Positions 9,029-18,900 of a DNA stretch of 64,000 nt are shown here, piece after piece. The notes under the pieces were generated by a model. It did not search any database. It worked only from the letters and a program-made list of their open reading frames with translations, and was not told the origin of the DNA. Positions within the stretch are counted from its first letter, which is position 1; each line of letters starts with the position of its first letter. Both the position numbers and the translations under genes were made by a program. The DNA comes from SZUA-430 sp040080835 (lineage in GTDB: Bacteria > Pseudomonadota > Alphaproteobacteria > Micropepsales > Micropepsaceae), in assembly GCA_040080835.1 (NCBI GenBank), contig JBEBHP010000004.1:124001-188000 (forward strand), in the 5' to 3' direction.

Positions 9029-9193
9029 TTATTTACCGAACTTTCCCGCTGCCCCTTCGCGATAAAATGTGTTGAAGGTGTCGAAGGGATAGATCTTTCC
9101 GTCAGGTTCGACGAAGTGAACGCAAGAGCGTTTGACGGTGCCGAGATCGAAGTTGAAGCGATCGAGGAGTTGCACGATCACGACGTCGAAGGT
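9029..9193 (-). pseudogene. Truncated 3' end of a second Tes-like radical SAM gene
   Basis: Read on the minus strand, 51 codons (9041-9193) encode a peptide matching the C-terminus of the intact radical SAM protein at 14385-15815 at 48 of 51 residues. A different ending, FGK, and its own TAA (9029-9031) follow. The nucleotide match, aligned by hand, is 135/153. Most substitutions are silent, so the copy diverged while under selection and was truncated later. No start or upstream part remains, and an in-frame TAA lies just upstream near 9206. This marks the left edge of a probable insertion. Confidence 0.88.
9041..9193 (+). repeat. Direct repeat, left copy (radical SAM 3' end)
   Basis: This is the left member of a 153-base imperfect direct repeat (18 mismatches by manual alignment) whose right member is 14406-14558. 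Both lie in the same orientation, 5365 bases apart. They bracket exactly the two-gene block 9432-14319. Confidence 0.9.
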
Positions 9194-9431
9194 GTGCACT
9201 TTATTTTAGTGTCACCAAAATTTGTTGGTGAGTCTGCAGATGTGTTTGCTCAACAAATGCTTCTCCTGCAAACAGAATGGTTCATGCTGCATTCCCTCAG
9301 TGATTGTTTTTGCGGGCTAAAATTGACACTCGCACACGCAAAAGAAATCTCCAATTTCCGTGATGATTGACTCTGTTTGGAAACGGGAGCGGAGGTGCGA
9401 ACAGCCGTGAATGCTGACGTAGGGGAATCAA

Positions 9432-12224
9432 ATGTCGTCCATCCGAGCACGCATCGTCTTTGTCGTGACTTTTCTGGTGTTGATGGGAGCTATCACTGCC
9501 GGGGTCCTCATCGCTTCGGGCAGATTGCAGGTTCCCGCAGGCGTGCGGGACATGCTTGGAAAAATTGGCATCATCGGCACCGAGCCAACTCACCCTGGTG
9601 GGCCCACCGTTCCAAAAGAGTTCATGAAGGAAGCTTTCGATTCACAGGGGAATCCGATCCCTGCGGGAGGTCCCGTCAAAAAAGGCGATGTCATCAGTTA
9701 TGTCTTGAGTTATCCGACCAGCATGGCTGGGGCAGGATCGATCATCACGGATAAACTGTCCCCCAATCAAACGTATCTCGATCCCTCACTTGATCCGGAT
9801 GGCTGGAGCTACTCTCCCAACCCACCCTACTCGGTGGCGAATACAACCACGTATACGTCGAATGGCACGGGGATGAGTTTTGTTGCCACTGTGCCGAAGA
9901 CGATGGCCAGTTTGAAGAATATCAGCGATGTGGGGGGCGACGGAACAATTCCGATTCCAATTGGCAGCCGCGTGTATGGAATCTTTCATCACATGCCGAT
10001 CAATGATGCTTCGCGACGTGCCGAAATAATGTGTTGGGATCTGTACACTCTCGAAAGATGCGATGCGACTTGGCCCAAGTTACTCAGTCCCTCGGGCACG
10101 CTTGACAGAACAACCCTTCAAATTGCCAAGCATGCAGTGGTTGGAACGCGAATTTACTACGCGAGTGCAAGTTTTGATGGCACGAACACAGCACCGGGAA
10201 TGGGTTGCTGGGAGACTTCGCCTAGCGAAGCTCCTTGTGCATTCATTGCGCTTTCATCGACGTTGACATGGCCGGGCCAAGTTGACGGAAATAGCGTGTT
10301 CAATGGCGCCGCGACGGGGATGGATAAGGTCGCCGCGGGTGTCATTGGCTTGCCTCCCAGTGACCCTAACTATGGTCGCGTTTTCATGCAAGCGGGCGAC
10401 CGCGTCTATTGCTTTGTAGTTACATCTACTCCCACCCCGTGCCCGACCTGGACGTCAAGCACACCCTTCGGCGCGTCTCCGTCACTTGGCGCGTCAGGTC
10501 CGACGATCTCAAATGTACATGCCCGGGATATGGTTTTTGACGATGCCACGACACCAACGAAGCTTTTCGTAGGCGTCGGAAATCCAAGCGGAGGGACCAA
10601 TTTAGCCTGCCTCGAAATATCGACCGGCGCGTTTTGTAGCGGATGGATGCTTCCGACGATTACTGTGCCAATGCATGCGTTGTCACCTATTTTGGACGCA
10701 TCAGGAAACCCAAATGGTGTATGTGTACATCAGTTTTCGGGATATCCAGGAACATCGGCAGCTCCGCTTTGTTTTGACTTTGCAGGCAACGCTTTGACAG
10801 CGTTACAAGTCGGCAACGTTCCGGCGAGTCTGGTGCTAAGCGCATTCCGCATGCCGCCTCCCAAGAACGATCGCATCCTCTATCCCAGGTTCAATCAACC
10901 AACTCAATGCAGACAATTCACTGGCACCGGAGCCGTGACTTGCACGAGCGCAGATTTTAGTCCCGCGTGGAGTGCGGGAACGTATAGGGACTATGGATAC
11001 GCCATCGACCCGGCACATTCTGATGAGTGTCTGCTTGGACTAGGGGATGGAAAGATTCTGTGGCGTTTCAGGAATGACGGAAGTATGCAAACCGATCCGC
11101 CCGACCCGAAGAATCCAATCTGTCAGTATCCCATCACCTATTCGTTCAATATCAATGACAAGTATTGCGGAGCGAAACCTCGCGACGCCTCGTGGAAGTC
11201 GGTCTCGCTCGTTGCACTTCCTGGAAAGGAGCTGCCGACAGAATTGCAAAGCGGTCAGTTTGAATTCTTTCTTTCCGGAGTCAGCTTAGGCACCGCAATT
11301 GCAAATTCCGGCAACAATTTTACTGTCAATGTGCCGGCGGGCGCTGGCCCATTGCTCACTGTCAAATTTACACCAACATACAACCCGGCTGGGTTCGTGC
11401 CCGCGGACGACTATCAAATCATCGCTAATTTCACAGCCGAAATTGCGCCACAGATTTGCTACAAAGCGACTGTGAATGAGTGCGGGGCTGAAGTCTCAAA
11501 CAAAGCCACACTGGAGTTCAGAGGTCCCGCTGGCATCATTTCGCAAAGCGCCAGCACGAATCTTGGCTCAGCAACCGGTGAAGGCTGCAGGGCGGATGGG
11601 GTTCTGAAAGTTTGCAAGGCGGCCGGCGCCGGTGTGACGGTGGGTACGCTCTTCAACTTCACGGCCGGTGGCAAAAGCTTTAGCGTTCCTGCAGGTCCCA
11701 AACCTGGCGGCTATTGCGTTGTCGCTGGTACGTTCGCGGAAGGCACAGACGTGCCCGTGGATGAGCTCGACCAACCAGGATTTGGCGTGAGCGACTTAAC
11801 TGTTAATCCGCCTGACCGCGTTGTTGTGCCCCCCAATCTTACTGATGGTACGGTGACGGTGAACATCGGAAGCGGTGTTACCGAAGTTACCTATACGAAT
11901 GTAAGTACGACTGGCTACCTTGAAGTCTGCAAGACCGGAGACGTCAAGGGCGATTTCAAGTTTGAAGTTTCCGGATATGGAACTGTTGTGGTGCCAGCCG
12001 GTGCGTGTTCACCGGCTCTGGCGGTAACGGCTGGCAAAGTGAAGATAACTGAGGGTCCAAATCCTTCGGCACAGATGGTGGATAAGGGTTGCTACACTTT
12101 GCCCGCCAACCGGCAGCTCGACTGCGATGCGCCCAATCAGACGTCGGTGGTTACCGTCGTTCCGGGCGACATCTCAACGATGACGATCGCTTACATCACG
12201 AACCGTCCAAAAGGAAAGGAGTAA
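9432..12224 (+). CDS. Large secreted/anchored Cys-patterned protein with predicted beta-propeller and tandem C-terminal module, 930 aa
   Basis: No named family fits the whole protein. A signal anchor lies at about residues 8-29. Residues 80-155 look like a DUF11-type surface repeat (KKGDVISYVLSY, then SIITDKLSPNQTYLDPS). Between about 180 and 545 there is a recurring unit of 40-68 residues containing C-x8-10-C pairs: C201/C210, C259/C269, C327/C337, C393/C402, C447, C493/C504 and C533, each beside an aromatic-rich beta strand. This suggests a six- or seven-bladed propeller with a disulfide in most blades. Residues about 724-930 are two Ig-like/prealbumin-like repeats (LKVCK... and LEVCK...) shared with the downstream protease. 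It is followed after 22 bases by that protease. Codon and base use look more AT-rich than the flanking genes. Confidence 0.75.
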   Translation: MSSIRARIVFVVTFLVLMGAITAGVLIASGRLQVPAGVRDMLGKIGIIGTEPTHPGGPTVPKEFMKEAFDSQGNPIPAGGPVKKGDVISYVLSYPTSMAGAGSIITDKLSPNQTYLDPSLDPDGWSYSPNPPYSVANTTTYTSNGTGMSFVATVPKTMASLKNISDVGGDGTIPIPIGSRVYGIFHHMPINDASRRAEIMCWDLYTLERCDATWPKLLSPSGTLDRTTLQIAKHAVVGTRIYYASASFDGTNTAPGMGCWETSPSEAPCAFIALSSTLTWPGQVDGNSVFNGAATGMDKVAAGVIGLPPSDPNYGRVFMQAGDRVYCFVVTSTPTPCPTWTSSTPFGASPSLGASGPTISNVHARDMVFDDATTPTKLFVGVGNPSGGTNLACLEISTGAFCSGWMLPTITVPMHALSPILDASGNPNGVCVHQFSGYPGTSAAPLCFDFAGNALTALQVGNVPASLVLSAFRMPPPKNDRILYPRFNQPTQCRQFTGTGAVTCTSADFSPAWSAGTYRDYGYAIDPAHSDECLLGLGDGKILWRFRNDGSMQTDPPDPKNPICQYPITYSFNINDKYCGAKPRDASWKSVSLVALPGKELPTELQSGQFEFFLSGVSLGTAIANSGNNFTVNVPAGAGPLLTVKFTPTYNPAGFVPADDYQIIANFTAEIAPQICYKATVNECGAEVSNKATLEFRGPAGIISQSASTNLGSATGEGCRADGVLKVCKAAGAGVTVGTLFNFTAGGKSFSVPAGPKPGGYCVVAGTFAEGTDVPVDELDQPGFGVSDLTVNPPDRVVVPPNLTDGTVTVNIGSGVTEVTYTNVSTTGYLEVCKTGDVKGDFKFEVSGYGTVVVPAGACSPALAVTAGKVKITEGPNPSAQMVDKGCYTLPANRQLDCDAPNQTSVVTVVPGDISTMTIAYITNRPKGKE

Positions 12225-12246
12225 GAGAACTGGATCGGAGGGCGCG

Positions 12247-14319
12247 ATGATGAATTTGTCGAAGTCAGGAATTGGTATTGTCCTCGTGTGTGTGGTCGCG
12301 TTTGCGGCGACCTTCACGCAATCCAATACTGTTGGCGACGTTCGTACACTTAGTCAGTGGGCGGAATGGACCCTCGGTGCGCCGGCTCAAGCCGCTCCGA
12401 ATGTACGAAATCCTGTGGAGCTTTGGGTAGAACTTGAAAAGTCGAAGTCCATAGAAGTCGTTGCGGTGCTTCAAGGTGGATATCAAGAGAATGGGCGGTT
12501 GATCTCCGCGCAGGCACGATCAAAACTGCAATCGGATCTCGTTCAATATATGCGTCGAACTGGAACGACGCATGTCAAGTCGTTGAAGTATGCACCTGGT
12601 GTTGTGTTTATTGTCGACAAAGCGGGGCTTGCGCATCTGCTGCTCTACCCGAAACTACAAGGCGCGTATTCAAACCGACCACTGAAATGGTCGCTTCAGA
12701 GCTCCACACAATTGCTTGGCATGCCTGCCCTGTGGACTGCTGGAAAGACGGGTGCGGGAAGAACTGTCGCCGTCATCGATACGGGCGTGGACTACGTCAA
12801 TCATCCATTCTCGGTCGTTGCACAGGCTTGCTTCTCGACAACTCTCGCGCCGTTTCTTTCATCCGTGTGTTCCAACGGACTTGACATGGATACGACGTCC
12901 ATCGATGCCGGTAAGAATTGCGACTACACTGTGCTTGGCTCCATGTGCATGCACGGTACGCATGTGGCTGGGATTGCGGCAGGGCTGCAAAGCATCGGTG
13001 GCAATGCGTCGCGAAACAGCGTCGCTTACGGCGCGAATGTGATTGCGATCAAAGTTGCTGCGAAGTCGACGAACAGTGTGGACTGCGGCGGCGCGCCACC
13101 CTGTATCATCCCAATACCTGCAGACTTGTGGGAAGGACTAAACTATTTGATTTCGCTTCCGCTAGCGACGTTGTCGAAAGTGGACGCGGTCAATATGAGT
13201 GTCGGCAAAGGTCTTTTCGGCGGCTTCTGCGACGGAACAAGCCTGTATGCGGCGACCATCAGTAATCTGCGAACCAACTTTAACATTGCGACGGTTGCGG
13301 CAACTGGGAATGATGGGAGCCCGATCAGCATTTCAGACCCGGCCTGTGTATCGTCTGCCGTCAGCGTCGGTAACACGACGAAGCTCGATGCTATCTATTC
13401 TGGATCGAACCGAGCTTCCTTCATGAGTCTTTGGGCACCTGGAACTTCAATCGACTCCGCGCAAGCAGGCGGGGGATTCCTCGCCGCTACCGGTACCTCC
13501 ATGTCGGCGCCGCACGTGGTTGGTTGTATCGCCGTGCTTAGGCAACAAGATCCCTCGTTATCGGTGACAGCCGTGTTGAACGCGCTGGTTTCCACCGGTG
13601 TGCCAATCGGTGGCTCAACAGTGCGCAGAGTCGACTGTAGTCGGGCCTATGCATTACTTTTCCCCACGCATGTTGAAGCGCAAAGCATTCTGAAGATCTG
13701 CAAAGTGGCAGGCTCGGGCGTTGCGAAGGGGACTCTGTTCACCTTCACGGCCAACGGAATGCCCATCTCCTCACCTGCCAGCAGTGTGCAAGCAGGGCCC
13801 CCGCCAGGCGGTTATTGCGTGGTTGCTGGTACCTATGCAGAGGGAACGAAAGTTCTCGTGGATGAAACTGGCCCCTCAGGCTATCGCGTTAGCAATATCG
13901 CTGTTGCTCCCCCCGGAAACATCGTAACGGCAGCGGATTTGACAAATGGAACTGTGACCGTTGCGATGGGCCCCGGCGTTACAGAAGTAACGTACACGAA
14001 TGAAAGCACAATCGGATACCTTGAGATCTGCAAGATTGGGCAAGGGCTAAAAGGGGACGCTATTTTTGAAGTCTTGGGGCGCAAGATCACTGTGCCGGTG
14101 GGCGCCTGTTCGCCTGCCATCGCGATGACCGCGGGCGAAGTGAAACTCGTCGAAGTAGACGACGGTCATACTTCGATGACCAAGGATTGCTACACCTATC
14201 CGAGTGGACGGCAGGTTGATTGCTACCCGGATAGTCGAACTTCAATTGTGACGATTGTGCCAGGCGATATTTCGACGATGACAATCGCGTTCATCACAAA
14301 TCGACCCAAGGAAAAGTAA
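12247..14319 (+). CDS. Secreted subtilisin-like serine protease (peptidase S8), 690 aa
   Basis: A subtilase with an N-terminal signal peptide (hydrophobic residues about 8-24) and an I9-like propeptide at about 55-150. The catalytic triad is complete: D178 in VAVIDTGVDY, H236 in MHGTHVAGI and S418 in GTSMSAPHV. The oxyanion Asn is in VAATGNDGS. Extra cysteines in the catalytic domain suggest disulfides. From about residue 479 to the end it carries the same two-repeat C-terminal module as the upstream protein (LKICK..., GGYCVVAGT, LEICK..., GDISTMTIAFITNRPK). It sits 22 bases after that gene with a GGAG-type ribosome site, so the two are surely one transcript. The pair probably acts outside the cytoplasmic membrane. 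Confidence 0.92.
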   Translation: MMNLSKSGIGIVLVCVVAFAATFTQSNTVGDVRTLSQWAEWTLGAPAQAAPNVRNPVELWVELEKSKSIEVVAVLQGGYQENGRLISAQARSKLQSDLVQYMRRTGTTHVKSLKYAPGVVFIVDKAGLAHLLLYPKLQGAYSNRPLKWSLQSSTQLLGMPALWTAGKTGAGRTVAVIDTGVDYVNHPFSVVAQACFSTTLAPFLSSVCSNGLDMDTTSIDAGKNCDYTVLGSMCMHGTHVAGIAAGLQSIGGNASRNSVAYGANVIAIKVAAKSTNSVDCGGAPPCIIPIPADLWEGLNYLISLPLATLSKVDAVNMSVGKGLFGGFCDGTSLYAATISNLRTNFNIATVAATGNDGSPISISDPACVSSAVSVGNTTKLDAIYSGSNRASFMSLWAPGTSIDSAQAGGGFLAATGTSMSAPHVVGCIAVLRQQDPSLSVTAVLNALVSTGVPIGGSTVRRVDCSRAYALLFPTHVEAQSILKICKVAGSGVAKGTLFTFTANGMPISSPASSVQAGPPPGGYCVVAGTYAEGTKVLVDETGPSGYRVSNIAVAPPGNIVTAADLTNGTVTVAMGPGVTEVTYTNESTIGYLEICKIGQGLKGDAIFEVLGRKITVPVGACSPAIAMTAGEVKLVEVDDGHTSMTKDCYTYPSGRQVDCYPDSRTSIVTIVPGDISTMTIAFITNRPKEK

Positions 14320-14384
14320 GTCATCCGGTCTGCGCTTGTCTATGGTGGGCGAAGCGAATGACGCTGACAAGGATGTCGAGTTTC

Positions 14385-15815
14385 TTACGCTGGTGCGGCA
14401 GGAATTTTCCCCGCCGCTCCTTGGCGATAGAATGTGTTGAAGGTGTCGAAGGGGTAGATCTTGCCGTCGGGTTCGACGAAGTGGACGCAGGAGCGCTTGA
14501 CCGTGCCGAGATCGAAGTTGAAGCGGTCGAGGAACTGCACGATCACGACGCGGAAGGTATTCTCGTAGCTGACCTCCTGCGGGACGGCGGCTTCGGGCAG
14601 ACAGCATAGAACGGCTGCAAGCTTGTCGGATGTGTCGGCGGCTGCGGTTGAGAGCGACAGCAGGTCGAACATGCGTTTCCTCAGTTCGGGGAAGGCTTCG
14701 AACGTGACAGTGTTTGGCGTTGCATCAACGAGGATGTCGCGCGGTATCATCGAAGTAATGGGTGCGACGGATTTGCCATTGCGCAGGCCGTAGCCAATCG
14801 AAATCGAATCCGGGTTGCATGGTAGGGGGATCATGTCCTCGAGTGCGAAGATACCGGCTTTTGCGACCTCACGGCGCACGTCGGACAGCAGAACGCGATG
14901 GGCCTTTGGGTCGAAGCCGTCATTGCGGCCTGCGTCCTGGATCGGCTGCAGCGTAACGCCGCGCACGCATTTCCATTCCAGCGCATGGTGGATGATGTCC
15001 GCAACCTCACCGTCGTTGACGCCCTTCTTGAGTGTGACGACGAGCGTCGTTGAAATATTGTGTTTTTCCAGTGCTTCAAGCGCTTGCTGGCGGATTGAAC
15101 GCAGGTCAGCGCCCCGAAGGTTCATCAGGGCGTCACGCTGCAGGGAGTCAAACTGCAGGTAGACTTCAAAGCGCGGCATGTAAGTAGCCAGCCGGGCGGC
15201 GAACTCGGGCTCCCTGGCGATGCGAAGGCCATTCGTGTTGATCATCAAGTGCCGGATGGGCCGGCGCTTGGCGGCGTCGAGGATCTCGAAGAATTGCGGA
15301 TGGATCGTGGGCTCGCCGCCTGAAATCTGGACGAGGTCAGGCTCGCCTTCGCTTTCAACCAGCGTATCCAGCATGCGCTCGATCGTTGCTAGGTCGCGGT
15401 GGCCTGTTCGCTTTACTGACGAGTCGGCAAAACAGACAGGACATGAGAGGTTGCAGGCTTCGTTGACTTCAAGGATTGCCAGGCACGAGTGCTGTTCGTG
15501 GTCCGGGCAAAGTCCGCAGTCATGGGGGCAGCCCCGCTCGGTGTGAGTCTGGGGCGCCAACGGGCGGTCGCCGGGCTTCAGGTAGTCCTTGGTGCTCTTC
15601 CAGTACGATGCGTCCGTCGACACCAGAGTCTTCTGGACGCCATGCTCGAGGCAACGCTTCTGGTAGAAGACGTTTTCGCCTTCGATCAGGATTTTTGTCG
15701 GCACAAGCTTGAGGCAGGTTTCGCACAAGCTCGTGGTTTGTGCATGGAAGAGGTAGGGCGCTGATTTGCGCAAAGGCAGGGCAGTGGCTGATTTCAGGTC
15801 AACGGGCTGGTTCAT
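14385..15815 (-). CDS. Tes/MJ0619-like radical SAM protein, 476 aa
   Basis: The architecture follows the archaeal Tes (tetraether lipid synthase)/MJ0619 family. A rubredoxin-like N-terminal metal site comes first (C31-x2-C34, then C55-x2-H58). Next is an auxiliary Cys cluster (C96, C100, C103, C111 in GCPHDCGLCP...HSC). The radical SAM CxxxCxxC follows at C121/C125/C128 within CNLSCPVCFAD. The GGEPTIHP motif binds SAM. Characterised relatives couple unactivated lipid carbons (Tes) or methylate methanopterin (MJ0619). The reaction of bacterial members is not settled. The gene is divergent from the transglutaminase/ATP-grasp operon (181 bases apart). Its last 51 codons are duplicated at 9041-9193. 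Confidence 0.88.
   Translation of the reverse strand: MNQPVDLKSATALPLRKSAPYLFHAQTTSLCETCLKLVPTKILIEGENVFYQKRCLEHGVQKTLVSTDASYWKSTKDYLKPGDRPLAPQTHTERGCPHDCGLCPDHEQHSCLAILEVNEACNLSCPVCFADSSVKRTGHRDLATIERMLDTLVESEGEPDLVQISGGEPTIHPQFFEILDAAKRRPIRHLMINTNGLRIAREPEFAARLATYMPRFEVYLQFDSLQRDALMNLRGADLRSIRQQALEALEKHNISTTLVVTLKKGVNDGEVADIIHHALEWKCVRGVTLQPIQDAGRNDGFDPKAHRVLLSDVRREVAKAGIFALEDMIPLPCNPDSISIGYGLRNGKSVAPITSMIPRDILVDATPNTVTFEAFPELRKRMFDLLSLSTAAADTSDKLAAVLCCLPEAAVPQEVSYENTFRVVIVQFLDRFNFDLGTVKRSCVHFVEPDGKIYPFDTFNTFYRQGAAGKIPAAPA
14406..14558 (+). repeat. Direct repeat, right copy (inside intact radical SAM gene)
   Basis: The right member of the 153-base direct repeat with 9041-9193. It covers codons near the end of the intact radical SAM gene. 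Homology stops at the same side on which the intact gene continues (beyond 14558), as expected if the left copy is a displaced 3' end. Confidence 0.9.
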
Positions 15816-15996
15816 CGTATGTTAGTACCATGAAACCTGGTGTGCGTGCACGATGGCGCTCGTTGATTTGAATGCCTGACCACCTCTGCCTATTTTTTGA
15901 GCTTCCTGCGCATGCTTTGGAGGCTGCGCCGATGCTGCTGAATGTGTTTTCATCGCACTGTGACCAGGCCAGTCGGCGGGCACGGCAAGGGACGTC

Positions 15997-18900
15997 ATGT
16001 CGATCAAAGCCAGCCTCTATCATCTGACCCACTACTGCTATGCCAAGCCAGTCATTCTCGGGCCTCAGACCGTGCGCCTGCGACCTGCACCGCACAGCCG
16101 GACACGCGTGATCTCGCATTCGCTGAGGGTTTCGCCGGGAGGACATTTCGTCAACCACCAGCAGGACCCTTATGGGAACTGGCTGGCACGGTTTGTATTT
16201 CCGGAACCCGTGACGGAGCTCAAGATCGAGGTGGACCTGGTCGCGGACATGACCGTCTACAATCCATTCGACTTTTTCGTGGAGGAAGAATCCGAGTTCT
16301 ATCCGTTCGAATATCCCGAAGACATGCGTCCGGACCTGTCGATCTATCGGGTCACTGAGCCGGCGGGTCCGCGGCTGCGCAAGTTTCTGGAGTCGGTTTC
16401 CCGCGAGCGCATGCGAACGGTCGACTTTGTGGTCGGCCTGAATGCCCGGATTGCGCGCGAGATCGGGTATATCGTTCGCATGGAGCCCGGCGTGCAAACG
16501 CCTGAAGAAACGCTGGAGCGCGCCAAGGCTTCGTGCCGCGATTCCAGCTGGCTGCTGGTGCAGACGTTGAGGCAACTCGGATTTGCTGCGCGCTTTGTGT
16601 CAGGGTATCTGATTCAGCTGAAGCCCGATCTTGTCGCGATCGACGGTCCTCCAGGCACCTCGCATGACTTCACCGACCTACACGCGTGGGTGGAGGTCTA
16701 TCTCCCGGGCGCAGGCTGGATTGGCGTTGATCCGACATCAGGTCTGCTGGCGGGCGAGAGTCACATCCCGCTGGCGGCGACACCGCATTATCGACATGCG
16801 GCGCCGATCGCCGGTCTGACCAGCGGCGCCGCCGCCGATTTCAAATTCGACATGCAGGTCAGGCGTATCGCCGAGCATCCGCGGATCACGAAGCCTTTCT
16901 CGGACGAAGCGTGGAACGCGCTCGATGCACTGGGCAAACAGATCGACAAGTCTCTTGTTGATGGTGACGTGCGCTTGACGATGGGTGGAGAGCCAACCTT
17001 TGTCTCCATCGATGATTTCGAATCCGGCGAATGGAATACGGACGCGGTCGGACCGACCAAGCGATCGCTCGCAGATCAGCTGATCAGGCGATTGCAGAAG
17101 CGCTTCGCTCCTGGCGGGTTCCTGCACTACGGACAGGGCAAGTGGTATCCGGGTGAAACGCTGCCGCGCTGGACCTTTTCCCTCTATTGGCGACGGGACG
17201 GGATGCCGATCTGGGAGAACCCCGGATTGATCGCAACAGAGACGGCGCAAACCGGGGTTGATTCCGCAAGGGCGGAACAGTTCCTGCGCACGATGGCCCA
17301 AGCACTTGAGGTTGAGCCCGAACTGGTGCTGCCGGCCTTTGAGGATCCGGCCGACTGGATCGTGAAGGAAGGACGCTTGCCAGAAAACGTGACGCCGGAG
17401 AATTCAAAGCTGAAAGACCCGGAGGAGCGTCTTCGTATTGCGCGCGTATTCGGACGCGGCCTGACGGAGCCGTCGGGCTTTGTGTTGCCCATCCAGCCCT
17501 GGCAGGCGAAGGCTTCACGCGCGGTGCGCTGGCGTTCCGAGCCATGGCGCACGCGCCGCGGTCGTCTGTATCTGATCGCGGGTGACAGTCCCGTGGGCTA
17601 CCGTCTGCCCCTGGGGTCCCTGCCTCACATTCCTCCATCAAGATATCCGCATGTCTATGAGGCTGACCCGACGGCGCCTAGAGCGCCATTGCCGACGATG
17701 GTTTCTCTGCCAAATCTGATGCCGGTTGCGATCTCGGCCCGGGAACAGGCACGCGCAAGTTTCGCGGCGTCCGACGATATGCAAGACCGCAATGAGCAAT
17801 CATTTGTAGCGGACATTGATGGCGCTGTGCGCACGGCCATTTCGGTCGAACCGCGCGACGGGCGCTTGTGTGTGTTTATGCCACCGGTCGAGAGGCTCGA
17901 GGAATATCTTGATCTTGTGCGTGCAGCCGAAGCTGCGGCGCACGCCGTAAACCTGCCCGTTCATATCGAAGGTTACGCGCCACCCGGTGATCCTCGCATG
18001 AACGTTGTCCGCGTCGCACCGGATCCGGGTGTGATCGAGGTGAATATCCATCCTGCCACTCGCTGGGAGGAATGCGTTGCGATTACCCAAAGCGTCTATG
18101 AAGAGGCTCGGCAAACACGCCTGGGTGCCGACAAGTTCATGCTTGATGGGCGGCACACTGGCACGGGAGGTGGTAACCACATCGTCGTTGGTGGTGCAAC
18201 GCCGATGGACAGCCCGTTCCTGCGGCGGCCAGACTTGCTGCGCAGTGTCATTCTGCACTGGCAGCGCCATCCGAGCCTGTCCTACCTGTTCTCGGGTCTC
18301 TTCATCGGACCTACCAGCCAGGCCCCGCGCGTTGACGAAGCGCGGCATGACAGTCTCTACGAGCTCGAGATTGCGTTGTCGCAAATGCCGCCGCCGGGTA
18401 AGGGCAATGCGCCTCCGCCGTGGCTGGTGGACAGGTTGCTGCGCAACATGCTGATTGATGTCACGGGCAATACGCACCGAGCAGAAATCTGCATCGACAA
18501 GCTCTACTCTCCCGACAGCGCGACCGGCAGGCTTGGGCTTGTGGAGTTTCGCGGGTTTGAGATGCCGCCTGATCCGCGCATGAGCCTGGCCCAGCAGGCA
18601 CTGATCCGGGGACTGATTGCGCGGTTCTGGAACAATCCTGTCGTTGGTGAGTTAACCAGATGGGGCACTGTTCTGCATGACAGGTACATGCTGCCGCACT
18701 TCGTGTGGGACGATTTTCTGGACGTATTGCGGGACCTCTCCCAAAATGGCTTCGACTTCCGACCGGAATGGTTCGAAGCTCAGGCCGAGTTTCGATTCCC
18801 GTTCTGCGGGGAAGTTTCGTATGAGGGTGTACACTTGGAAATTCGTCAGGCGCTGGAACCATGGCACGTGCTGGGAGAGACCGGCGCGATCGGCGGGACA

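Noticed and set aside
9023..9370. Plus-strand frame starting MNLFTELSRC
   Set aside because: It is the antisense of the truncated radical SAM 3' end. The same antisense peptide occurs at 14358-14609 opposite the intact gene.
9194..9431. Search for an integrase, transposase or terminal inverted repeats at the insertion edge
   Set aside because: None found. Only a weak 6-bp inverted repeat (CACCAA/TTGGTG near 9213-9230) is visible, so I do not call an insertion sequence.
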